A DNA stretch of 64,000 bases from a bacterium (lineage in GTDB: Bacteria; Zhuqueibacterota; Zhuqueibacteria; Oleimicrobiales; Geothermoviventaceae), in the NCBI GenBank assembly GCA_028275345.1, contig JAPWUV010000003.1, forward strand, positions 293,587 through 357,586, read 5' to 3'. Positions 8,480 through 15,926 of the stretch are shown here, piece by piece. The position numbers and the translations under genes were made by a program. Every line of letters starts with the position of its first letter. Within the stretch, counting starts at the first letter, position 1. The notes beneath the pieces were generated by a model. That model worked only from the letters and a program-made list of their open reading frames with translations, searched no databases and was not told the DNA's origin.

Positions 8480-8508
8480 TTGACAGGTCAGGAGCGATTT
8501 CCTATATT
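8480..8508 (+). promoter_or_regulatory. strong candidate promoter, TTGACA-N17-TATATT
   Basis: Perfect -35 (8480-8485), 17-nt spacer and TATATT (8503-8508), about 100 bases upstream of the M23 peptidase gene. Confidence 0.7.
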
Positions 8509-8612
8509 GCGCCGCCGCGAGAGAACGGAACGGTAGATTCCGGCCGGTAAGTTCCCGCAACCTTCCCACCGATCCGAGGGGCACGCCAACCTCAGCGAAA
8601 GGAGACGTGGAC

Positions 8613-9524
8613 GTGAGGGAGGAACAGGTCAAGCTCATCCTGTATTCCGTCAGGGACTCCAGCTTCAGGGAACTCTGTCTTTCGGGAAAGACCCTGCTCA
8701 CATGGGGCGGGATGGCAGTCGTGGTCGTGATCTTCCTCAGCATCGTCCTGGCTTGGGCGATGTCCAGCCTGTTGAAAGACTACCGGATGGCAAACCTGGA
8801 GCGGAGTAACCGCCGGATGCAGACGGAGCTCCAGAGGCTGCAGGACCGGGTGAAAACGCTCCATTCGAAGCTGGGCGAGCTGGAAAAGGCTGACAATGAT
8901 CTGCGGCTTCTGGTCAACTTGCCGCCCATCGACGCGGATGTGCGCAACATGGGTGTAGGTGGCAACGAAAGCTCCGTGTTCGATTTTGATGCTGCACAAG
9001 GGGCTGGCCTGGACAACCTGAGCTCGTACCTGGATGAGCTGGAGCGGAGGATTCAACTGGCCTTTGAGAGCCGGGCGGAAATCGAGGAGAGGTTCCGCGA
9101 GAACCAGGAGCTGCTGAAGCATGTTCCTTCCATCCGTCCCGTTGTAGGCGGTAGGGTGACGGCCGGCTTTGGGTACCGATTGGATCCTCTGATCGGGAAG
9201 ATTCGCCATCACGACGGTGTGGATCTGGCGGCCCCGCAGGGTACTCAGGTGTTTGCGGCAGCCGATGGCGTGGTGGAAAGCGTGGCGGCGCGTTCTTCTC
9301 TGAGTCCGGGTTACGGCAGGGAAGTGATCATCGATCACGGATTCGGCTTCAAGACGCGGTACTCTCACCTTTCGCAAGTCCTTGTCCGTCCCGGCCAGAA
9401 AGTAAGTCGTTGGGATGTGATTGGGCTGGTTGGACAGACGGGAAGAGCCACTGGACCCCACCTCCACTACGAGGTCTTGGTGAACGGCTTGCCCGTGAAC
9501 CCGCTGGACTACATTCTGGACTAA
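8613..9524 (+). CDS. membrane-anchored M23 (LytM) peptidase with coiled coil
   Basis: 303 residues from the GTG at 8613, eight bases after AGGAG; a GTG at 8607 would sit only two bases from it. A single membrane helix near residues 27-50 is followed by a coiled coil (about 55-100) and a second helical segment. The LytM endopeptidase domain covers about 175-303. All zinc ligands are present: H200-x3-D204 (HHDGVD) and H283-L-H285 (PHLHYEV). It should be an active periplasmic murein endopeptidase cleaving peptide cross-links, unlike the EnvC-like protein at 44.6 kb. It sits alone between a strong promoter and a terminator. Confidence 0.9.
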   Translation: MREEQVKLILYSVRDSSFRELCLSGKTLLTWGGMAVVVVIFLSIVLAWAMSSLLKDYRMANLERSNRRMQTELQRLQDRVKTLHSKLGELEKADNDLRLLVNLPPIDADVRNMGVGGNESSVFDFDAAQGAGLDNLSSYLDELERRIQLAFESRAEIEERFRENQELLKHVPSIRPVVGGRVTAGFGYRLDPLIGKIRHHDGVDLAAPQGTQVFAAADGVVESVAARSSLSPGYGREVIIDHGFGFKTRYSHLSQVLVRPGQKVSRWDVIGLVGQTGRATGPHLHYEVLVNGLPVNPLDYILD

Positions 9525-9552
9525 CCCTGCCGAGTTGCTTTGCGTGGTCAGG

Positions 9553-9575
9553 GCCCGCTTCGAGCGGGCTTTTTT
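9553..9575 (+). terminator. rho-independent terminator
   Basis: GCCCGCT (9553-9559), loop TCG, AGCGGGC (9563-9569), followed by six T. It ends the M23 peptidase transcript. Confidence 0.88.
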
Positions 9576-9693
9576 GTTGCCGGCGCGGTGGGGGCAACGC
9601 CGCAATCAGAGCCGGGGAGGGCCCTCTCGCTCCTGAAGGGGGGCACTTCACGCCTGCGAAGACTTCGACGAGTTAATGGGGGGCAAATACGGC

Positions 9694-9722
9694 TTGATTT
9701 TCGGTGGGTTGCTGGTTAAATT
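9694..9722 (+). promoter_or_regulatory. candidate promoter, TTGATT-N17-TAAATT
   Basis: -35 at 9694-9699 and -10 at 9717-9722, about 30 bases ahead of the outer-membrane protein start. It probably drives the barrel-rhomboid-amidase operon. Confidence 0.55.
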
Positions 9723-9751
9723 CGCGTGCAATCCGGTCACGAGAGGGAGTC

Positions 9752-10396
9752 ATGCACAGGCACTGCGTTGTGTGGGCGTCGGCGCTAGTCTTGGGGACGT
9801 CCCCGGTGCTCGTTGCGGCCCAAGAGGCCCGTGTGCTCGGCCTTTCCGTGGAGTACCGCGATCCCAAGGGCACCAGCGCCGGATTCGCGGTTGGCGCGTC
9901 CTATGGATATCGCGCCGACGAGTCCGTGGACCTTTCCGTGGGGATCGACTACTTCCGGAAGAGCTACGAGGATGTAGCTCAGGTGGCCGAGGAGGATTTC
10001 CCCGGAGGGGTGACGGAGAGAACCGTGGCCAAGAGGTTGGAATACCGTACGGTGATCCTGCCCATCTATGGCGCCGTGACGATCCGTATCCCACTGGACT
10101 ATCGGCTCTCTGCGTACGTGCGGGGAGGCGTCGGATACGAGTTCCTATTCAATCGGGAGCGGAACTACGAACTGGGTGTGGAGGCCAATCGGACGTATCA
10201 CGGCTTGGGGTGGCGCTTTGGGCTGGGCGCGACGACCCAGTTAGGTCGGAGATCTCAGCTCGAGCTGGGGCTCCTTTACCACAGCGCTGAGGTGGAGAGG
10301 GAGAAGAAAGAAAGCACCAGAGGTCTGCCCGTGTGGAAGACGGTAGACCTTTCGGGCATAGGGGTGGCTGCGGGCATCCGGATCGAAATGCGCTGA
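9752..10396 (+). CDS. outer-membrane beta-barrel protein
   Basis: 214 residues from the ATG at 9752, with AGGGAG right before it. A signal peptide ends near VLVAAQ. The rest is an alternation of amphipathic strands with aromatic ends (LSVGIDYFRKSYEDV, RLEYRTVILPIYGAVTIRI, GLGWRFGLGATTQL, LELGLLYHSAEV, GIGVAAGIRIEM), typical of small OmpX/OmpW-like barrels. No ligand can be inferred. The rhomboid gene starts 13 bases downstream. Confidence 0.75.
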   Translation: MHRHCVVWASALVLGTSPVLVAAQEARVLGLSVEYRDPKGTSAGFAVGASYGYRADESVDLSVGIDYFRKSYEDVAQVAEEDFPGGVTERTVAKRLEYRTVILPIYGAVTIRIPLDYRLSAYVRGGVGYEFLFNRERNYELGVEANRTYHGLGWRFGLGATTQLGRRSQLELGLLYHSAEVEREKKESTRGLPVWKTVDLSGIGVAAGIRIEMR

Positions 10397-10409
10397 AGCG
10401 CGCGGCGAG

Positions 10410-11231
10410 ATGGATTCCTATCGGAGTACAACCTTCGGCCTGGGGGCACGGTTCACACCCGCCGTCCGAGCTTTGATCATCGGGAACCTCGCGATCTTTG
10501 TGCTCCAGCACCTGGCGGGGCGAGGGTTCGTCCTGACCTTCGGTCTGGTTCCGGCGCAAGCAGTGGAGCACCTCCTCTTGTGGCAGGTGGTGACGTACAT
10601 GTTCCTGCACGGGGGCGTGTTCCACCTGTTCTTCAATATGTTCGCTCTTTGGATGTTCGGCAGCGAGGTGGAGTCGGAGCTTGGCACGTCTCGATTCGTG
10701 CGCTTTTACCTCCTCAGCGGGGTGGGAGGGGCTGTCTTCTACCTCCTTTGCCGTCCGCATAGCTATGTGCCTGTGATCGGGGCCTCGGCTGCCATCTACG
10801 GAGTGCTTGTCGGATTCTCTGTGCTTTTCCCGCACAGGATCGTGACGTTGCTGCTCTTCCTGGTCTTGCCGGTGAATCTCCGGGCATGGCAGCTTGCCGC
10901 CGTGTTTGTTGGCATAAGTCTGCTCTTTGGGATCACCGGCACGTCGGATGGCGTAGCCCATCTGGCCCACCTGGGGGGCGCGCTCGTCGGATACCTTTAC
11001 ATCGCCGGCGGTCGCCACTGGGACCGAGTGCAGTGGCGCGTGACTCAGCGACGTGTTCGGCGGAGACTGGAGCTGGAACGGCGGCGGGAGGAGGAAAAGG
11101 CTGCTCTCCGGCGCCGCGTGGATGCGATTCTCGACCGAATCAACGAGGTCGGCTACGAGAACCTGACGGAGGAGGAGAAGCGCACCCTCCGGGAGGCCAG
11201 CCGCTTGCTCGCTGAGAGGGAGAAACCGTGA
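10410..11231 (+). CDS. rhomboid-family intramembrane serine protease
   Basis: 273 residues with about six membrane helices and a long basic, charged cytoplasmic tail (about 205-273) that ends in a DUF6576-like helical hairpin. The catalytic serine is S126 in GASAA (Ala where many have Gly) and the histidine is H187 in AHLAHLGGALVGYLY. The membrane-immersed HGGVFHLFFNMFALWMFG motif of helix 2 is textbook. It should cleave transmembrane substrates within the bilayer; the substrate is unknown. Its last codons overlap the next gene by four bases (GTGA), indicating translational coupling to the amidase. Confidence 0.92.
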   Translation: MDSYRSTTFGLGARFTPAVRALIIGNLAIFVLQHLAGRGFVLTFGLVPAQAVEHLLLWQVVTYMFLHGGVFHLFFNMFALWMFGSEVESELGTSRFVRFYLLSGVGGAVFYLLCRPHSYVPVIGASAAIYGVLVGFSVLFPHRIVTLLLFLVLPVNLRAWQLAAVFVGISLLFGITGTSDGVAHLAHLGGALVGYLYIAGGRHWDRVQWRVTQRRVRRRLELERRREEEKAALRRRVDAILDRINEVGYENLTEEEKRTLREASRLLAEREKP

Positions 11232-12847
11232 CGCCGAGCGAAGCTTGGGACCGCGACCCGCAGGGCCTTGTGACCGGCAGCGACGTCTCGCCACCGGAGA
11301 ACAGACCCTCCCTCCCGCGGTTGCGGGGGAAGGCCCTTGCCGGCCGAAAGGCGCAAGCAAGCCTGATGCTGATGGGCTTGCTTTTTTTGTGCGTGGGGGC
11401 TGGGTTCGCGAAGGAGATTGTGGTCCGTCGGGTTGACCCTGCGGGTAGCGAGCGAAGACTGCGTTCGGAATCTTTCAACGGCTTGCTCTACGTGGAGGCG
11501 GAAGACCTGGCCTCCGCACTTGGCGCTCGCGTTTTCTCCTCCAGCAAGGCGCCTAAAGTCGTGCTCAGCATGGTCGGATCCGAGGTGACGATCACTGCCT
11601 GGAACCCGTTCGTGATCATCGACGGCGTGGCCTACCAGCTGCTGGACGAAGTGGTGCAACATCGCGATGCCATCTGGTTGCCGGCCGACCAATTCTTGAG
11701 CCTATTGGCCCGCCATTTCTCCGATCGCCTGGCCTACGACGAGCGCACGGGCGTGCTCGAAATCCGCCTTGTTGGGCGCGACATCATCTCTGTGACCACG
11801 GAGGACAAGCTCAACGGCATCCTAATTCGGATACGGACCTTCCGCCCCTTCGATGAGAAACACATCTCCACCCGCTACAGTCACGGATGGCTCTACGTGG
11901 ACGTGTACGGGGGGGTGGTGGATTCGACGCAGGTCCGTGTGGTGAATCGTTCCAAGGCGGTCCGCAAGGTGGTCACGATGCAGCTGGGGGAAACGGCGCA
12001 GATCGCTTTTCGCCTTTCCCGGGAGATCGGCGAGCGGCAGGTTATGGTGCAGGAGTCGCCTCCGGAGGTCTGGGTTTCGTTGCGCACCAGTGAGGCGGTT
12101 TCGGACGAATTGCTGGAGAACCTCCGTCGCGAGAGGGAGAAATGGGTGATCGACGCCGTGGTGATCGATCCGGGACACGGCGGATTTGATCCCGGGGCCA
12201 TCGGGCCTGGGGGGACGCGTGAGAAGGATGTCACGCTCGCCATCGCCAAGCGCCTCAAGAATTATCTGGAGAAACAGGTTGGAGTCAAGGTCTATCTGAC
12301 CCGGGAGGACGATCGGTTCGTACCCCTGAGGGAGCGGACGAAGTTCGCCAACCGGGTAGGGGCGAAGCTTTTCATCAGTATTCATGCCAATGCCAACCGG
12401 AGCCGCAGGCTCGGTGGGGTCACCACCTATTTCTTGGGACCTGCCAAGACGGAAGAGGCGCGGGAGGTAGCGCGCCTGGAGAATTCGGCCATTCGTTACG
12501 AAAGCGACCTCCGCGACTACGGCGATCTGGAGGATGAGAATTTCATCCTCGCGGCCATCGCGCAGAACGCTTTCCAACAGGAGAGCCAGGACTTGGCGGC
12601 CCTCATCCAGCAAAGCCTCTGCCGGAACACCCGCCTGGACGATGGAGGCGTCCGGCAGGCGGGCTACTATGTGTTGATCGGCGCGGCCATGCCAAATGTG
12701 TTGGTGGAGACGGCCTTCATTTCGAACCCTCGCGAGGAGAAACTACTCCGGAGTCGAGAGTTTCAGGACAGTGTGGCCAAGGCCATTGCCGAGGGCGTGA
12801 AGGCATTCAAGAGTCGGTACGAACGTGAGTGGGCGGCGTCGCATTGA
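11228..12847 (+). CDS. N-acetylmuramoyl-L-alanine amidase (Amidase_3)
   Basis: 539 residues from the GTG that overlaps the rhomboid stop, behind a good GGGAG. This start gives a 48-residue polar N-terminal extension before the export signal (LMGLLFLCVGAGFA); an ATG at 11366 or 11372 would remove it but lacks a ribosome site. An AMIN-like beta region (about 60-300) precedes the zinc amidase domain (about 310-530). Zinc and catalytic residues are visible in DPGHGG, TREKD, SIHANA and VETAF. It cleaves the lactyl-amide bond between muramic acid and the stem peptide during septum splitting or wall turnover. The EnvC-like protein at 44.6 kb could be its activator. Confidence 0.9.
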   Translation: MTPSEAWDRDPQGLVTGSDVSPPENRPSLPRLRGKALAGRKAQASLMLMGLLFLCVGAGFAKEIVVRRVDPAGSERRLRSESFNGLLYVEAEDLASALGARVFSSSKAPKVVLSMVGSEVTITAWNPFVIIDGVAYQLLDEVVQHRDAIWLPADQFLSLLARHFSDRLAYDERTGVLEIRLVGRDIISVTTEDKLNGILIRIRTFRPFDEKHISTRYSHGWLYVDVYGGVVDSTQVRVVNRSKAVRKVVTMQLGETAQIAFRLSREIGERQVMVQESPPEVWVSLRTSEAVSDELLENLRREREKWVIDAVVIDPGHGGFDPGAIGPGGTREKDVTLAIAKRLKNYLEKQVGVKVYLTREDDRFVPLRERTKFANRVGAKLFISIHANANRSRRLGGVTTYFLGPAKTEEAREVARLENSAIRYESDLRDYGDLEDENFILAAIAQNAFQQESQDLAALIQQSLCRNTRLDDGGVRQAGYYVLIGAAMPNVLVETAFISNPREEKLLRSREFQDSVAKAIAEGVKAFKSRYEREWAASH

Positions 12848-13007
12848 TTCGCCGGGAGGACATGCACCACGCTCGGTCCCCGGGCTCGGGGCCAGAGGAC
12901 AATATCGGATTTCCAGATCGCGGCAGCTCCGCCCAACAACCGCTTGGTAAGCATCGGATCCCTAGGGCACAAAGGAACGGAAGTCGCACCCTGCGAGGAG
13001 CGGCAGT

Positions 13008-14207
13008 ATGGGTCAAATGACGATTGTGGGCACAGAGACGAAGAGCGATCTCGTCGTGGAGATGGAGAGGCGGGACAGCGGCGGGATCGAGATGAGCTTG
13101 GAGAGCACCGTGGGGGCTCTTTTCGGCCCCCAGATCCGGCGGACGGTGCTGGACACATTGGCCCGCCTTGGAGTCCAGCATGCGCGTGTCCGCATCACGG
13201 ACCAGGGAGCTCTCGACTGGGTGATCCAGGCGCGGGTGGAAGTCGCCGTTCGGCGACTCTGGCCTGTGGAGGAACCGGGAGCGCCTCCGGCGAAGAAGGT
13301 CCAGTACCCCCATGCCCCCAAGGATCGACTGAGAAGGACTCGGCTCTACCTCCCGGGCAATCATCCGGATTTCATGCTGAACGCTGGACTCTTCTGCCCC
13401 GATGCCGTCATTCTCGATCTCGAGGACTCCGTGGCCCCTGCCGATAAGGACGCTGCCCGGGTTTTGGTCCGGAACGCCCTCCGCCAGGTGGACTTCGGCA
13501 GCGCGGAGAGGATGGTCCGGATCAACTCGCTGCGGACGGAATACGGCTTGAAGGATGTGGAGATGATCGCCCCGGAAGCGCCGGATACGCTCTTGATCCC
13601 GAAGTGCGAAGGGCCGGAGGATGTCCAGGCTGTGGCGGAATTGCTGGATGGATTGGAGTCCCGGTTCAGCTTGCCTTGGCGCATCCATCTTATGCCCATC
13701 GTGGAGAGCGCGCGAGGCGTGTGGCGTGCCTACGAGATCGCTTCGGCGAGTGACCGTGTGGTCGCGTTGGCGTTCGGGGCCGAGGATTTCACTGCGGACA
13801 TCGGTGCGGAGAAGACTCCGGAGGGCCGGGAGAGTTTTGTGGCCCGCTGTCTAGTGGTTCTCGGGGCCAAGGCGGCCGGTGTGCAGGCCATCGACACCGT
13901 GTATTCCGACGTGCAGGACGTGGAGGGGCTCATTCAGAGCACGCGGGAGAGCGTGAGCCTTGGCTTTGATGGGAAGGGAGTGATCCACCCGCTGCAGATC
14001 GAGCCCGTACATCGCGCGTTTGCTCCCACGCCGGAGCAGATCGAGCGCGCGCGACAGATCGTGGCCGCGCTCGAGGAGGCGGAGCGCCGAGGATCCGGCG
14101 TGGCTACCCTGGGGAGTAAGATGATCGACGCCCCCGTAGCGGCACGGGCGCGGAGGATCCTGCAACTTGCCAAGGAGATGGGCTTTCGGATAGAGGGAGA
14201 GGAATGA
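13008..14207 (+). CDS. citDE: fused citrate lyase acyl-carrier (CitD) and citryl-CoA lyase (CitE) subunits
   Basis: 399 residues. Residues 1-85 match the citrate lyase gamma subunit (SLESTVGALFGPQIRRTVLD, DQGALDWVIQARVEVAV). A proline-rich linker (about 86-103) leads into a complete CitE (RTRLYLPGNHPDFM, AVILDLEDSVAP, ALAFGAEDFTADIG, GKGVIHPLQI). CitD normally carries the phosphoribosyl-dephospho-CoA prosthetic group on the first serine of GTLESSD. Here the motif reads GTETKSD, so by eye Lys12 occupies that place and only the adjacent Ser13 remains. These subunits are usually separate genes. CitF follows with a four-base ATGA overlap. The accessory genes citC, citX and citG are not in the window. 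Confidence 0.85.
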   Translation: MGQMTIVGTETKSDLVVEMERRDSGGIEMSLESTVGALFGPQIRRTVLDTLARLGVQHARVRITDQGALDWVIQARVEVAVRRLWPVEEPGAPPAKKVQYPHAPKDRLRRTRLYLPGNHPDFMLNAGLFCPDAVILDLEDSVAPADKDAARVLVRNALRQVDFGSAERMVRINSLRTEYGLKDVEMIAPEAPDTLLIPKCEGPEDVQAVAELLDGLESRFSLPWRIHLMPIVESARGVWRAYEIASASDRVVALAFGAEDFTADIGAEKTPEGRESFVARCLVVLGAKAAGVQAIDTVYSDVQDVEGLIQSTRESVSLGFDGKGVIHPLQIEPVHRAFAPTPEQIERARQIVAALEEAERRGSGVATLGSKMIDAPVAARARRILQLAKEMGFRIEGEE

Positions 14208-15757
14208 GGCTGATCGAGAACGCCGTTGGACGCTTGATCCCGGAGGAGATCGAGGGGAGGAAGCTTCGTCCCTTCATGGGAGCGCATGCGGATCAAGGGG
14301 GAGGGCGGAAAGCGGCCCCCCCCATTCCCGCCGCTTCCAAGTACGGAAACAAGCTGCTCAAGTCCCTGGATGATGCCATCGACGCGTGCGATATCCGCGA
14401 CGGGATGACCATCTCCTTTCACCATCACCTGAGAGACGGCGACTATGTGGTGAACATGGTGATGGAACGCCTGGCGGCCCGGGGACTGCGGGACTTGGTC
14501 CTCGCTCCCTCCGCCCTTTTCCCTTGCCACGAGCCATTAGTGGGATACATCGAGAAAGGGGTGATCGACCACATCGAGGGTTCCATGAATGGCCCGGTGG
14601 GCAGGGCTTGTTCCCTGGGCAAGATGAAGCACGTTTGTGTGCTCCGCTCTCACGGCGGTCGGTACCGGGCCATCCAGGATGGGGACCTGCACATCGACGT
14701 GGCCTTCATCGCAGCCCCATGCGCCGACCCGCACGGCAATGCGAACGGCGTGTACGGCAAGTCCGCATGCGGTCCGCTCGGCTTCGCCCTGGCCGATTCT
14801 CTGTACGCCGACAAGGTGGTGGTGATTACGGATAATCTGGTGTCTTTCCCTTGTTACCCCTGGAGCATCCAGGGGGGCAACGTGGACTACGTGGTCACCG
14901 TGGATTCGATCGGCGATCCGAGTCGTATCGTCTCGGGGACGACGCAGATCACCCGTAGCCCGACACGGCTGCTCATCGCCAAATATGCGGCGCAGCTTGT
15001 GTACGAAAGCGGCATCATGCACGAGGAGGGCTTCTCCTTTCAAGCCGGGGCCGGAGGGATTTCGCTCGCCTTCATCCAATTCCTGGCCGAGTACATGGAG
15101 CGAGAGGGGATCGTGGCCTCCTTCGCCCGCGGCGGCTCCACGCAGTACCTTGTGGACATGCTGAGGAAGGGGTTGGTTCGGTACATCCTTGATGGGCAGA
15201 GTTTCGATCTGGCGGGTGTGGAGTCGTTGCGGGATGATCCGCGCCACATCGAGACGAATCCCTTCGTGTCCTACAACTATCACAGCAAGGGATGTTTTGC
15301 CTCCATGGTCAAAGTGGCCGTGCTTGGGGCCACCGAGGTGGATCTGGATTTCAACGTCAACGTCAATACGCATTCGGACGGCTGGCTATTGCACGGCATT
15401 GGCGGATTCACGGATGCAGCCGATGCGCAGATCACCATCATTACGGCGCCGCTCGTCCGCAGCCGCCTGCCGATCATCGTGGATCGCGTGACCACGGTGA
15501 CGGCTCCCGGCGAGATGATCGACGTGGTGGTGACGGAGAGGGGCATCGCCATCAACCCGCGGCGGCAGGATCTGCTGGATCGGCTCAAGCACAGCAAGCT
15601 GCCCATCGTCCCCATTGAGAAGCTCTACAAGATGGCGTTGGAGATCACCGGCCCTCCCGAGAAACCCACCTTCGCGGACCGCATCGTGGCGCTGATCGAA
15701 TTCCGTGACGGCACCGTGATCGACGTGGTTCGGCAGCTCCTACCCAAAGAGTATTGA
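14204..15757 (+). CDS. citF: citrate lyase alpha subunit (citrate:acetyl-ACP transferase)
   Basis: 517 residues, close to usual CitF length. The two halves typical of class I CoA/ACP transferases are clear, with conserved stretches TISFHHHLRDGDYVVN, EGSMNGPVGRAC, IDVAFIAAPCADPHGNANG, SFQAGAGGISLAF, DLDFNVNVNTHSDG and VVTERGIAINPRR. CitF moves citrate onto the acyl-carrier subunit; CitE then splits citryl-ACP into oxaloacetate and acetyl-ACP. The start overlaps the citDE stop, so the two are translated together. About 170 bases with the secDF promoter follow. Whether the complex works catabolically or in the reverse TCA direction cannot be told. Confidence 0.94.
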   Translation: MRLIENAVGRLIPEEIEGRKLRPFMGAHADQGGGRKAAPPIPAASKYGNKLLKSLDDAIDACDIRDGMTISFHHHLRDGDYVVNMVMERLAARGLRDLVLAPSALFPCHEPLVGYIEKGVIDHIEGSMNGPVGRACSLGKMKHVCVLRSHGGRYRAIQDGDLHIDVAFIAAPCADPHGNANGVYGKSACGPLGFALADSLYADKVVVITDNLVSFPCYPWSIQGGNVDYVVTVDSIGDPSRIVSGTTQITRSPTRLLIAKYAAQLVYESGIMHEEGFSFQAGAGGISLAFIQFLAEYMEREGIVASFARGGSTQYLVDMLRKGLVRYILDGQSFDLAGVESLRDDPRHIETNPFVSYNYHSKGCFASMVKVAVLGATEVDLDFNVNVNTHSDGWLLHGIGGFTDAADAQITIITAPLVRSRLPIIVDRVTTVTAPGEMIDVVVTERGIAINPRRQDLLDRLKHSKLPIVPIEKLYKMALEITGPPEKPTFADRIVALIEFRDGTVIDVVRQLLPKEY

Positions 15758-15804
15758 GACAACAGGGACCTCGGGGGGTGGACCGGTGCGGGGGCACATT
15801 CCGA

Positions 15805-15833
15805 TTGACTATTAGCTCCAGTTGGGGTATATT
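15805..15833 (+). promoter_or_regulatory. candidate promoter of secDF, TTGACT-N17-TATATT
   Basis: -35 at 15805-15810, -10 at 15828-15833. The predicted leader is about 87 nt and holds a stem-loop. Confidence 0.65.
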
Positions 15834-15877
15834 GGGTGGCTTCTTTGGAAGCCAGCGCAAACTCAAGGGCTTAGAAG

Positions 15878-15899
15878 GGCTCCGCGGTCTTCCGGAGCC
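15878..15899 (+). promoter_or_regulatory. leader stem-loop upstream of secD
   Basis: GGCTCCG (15878-15884), 8-nt loop, CGGAGCC (15893-15899): a perfect 7-bp stem with no T-run, lying between the promoter and the secD ribosome site (GGGAG). Confidence 0.4.
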
Positions 15900-15926
15900 G
15901 GATGCGGCCAGTAGGGAGTACGGGGA

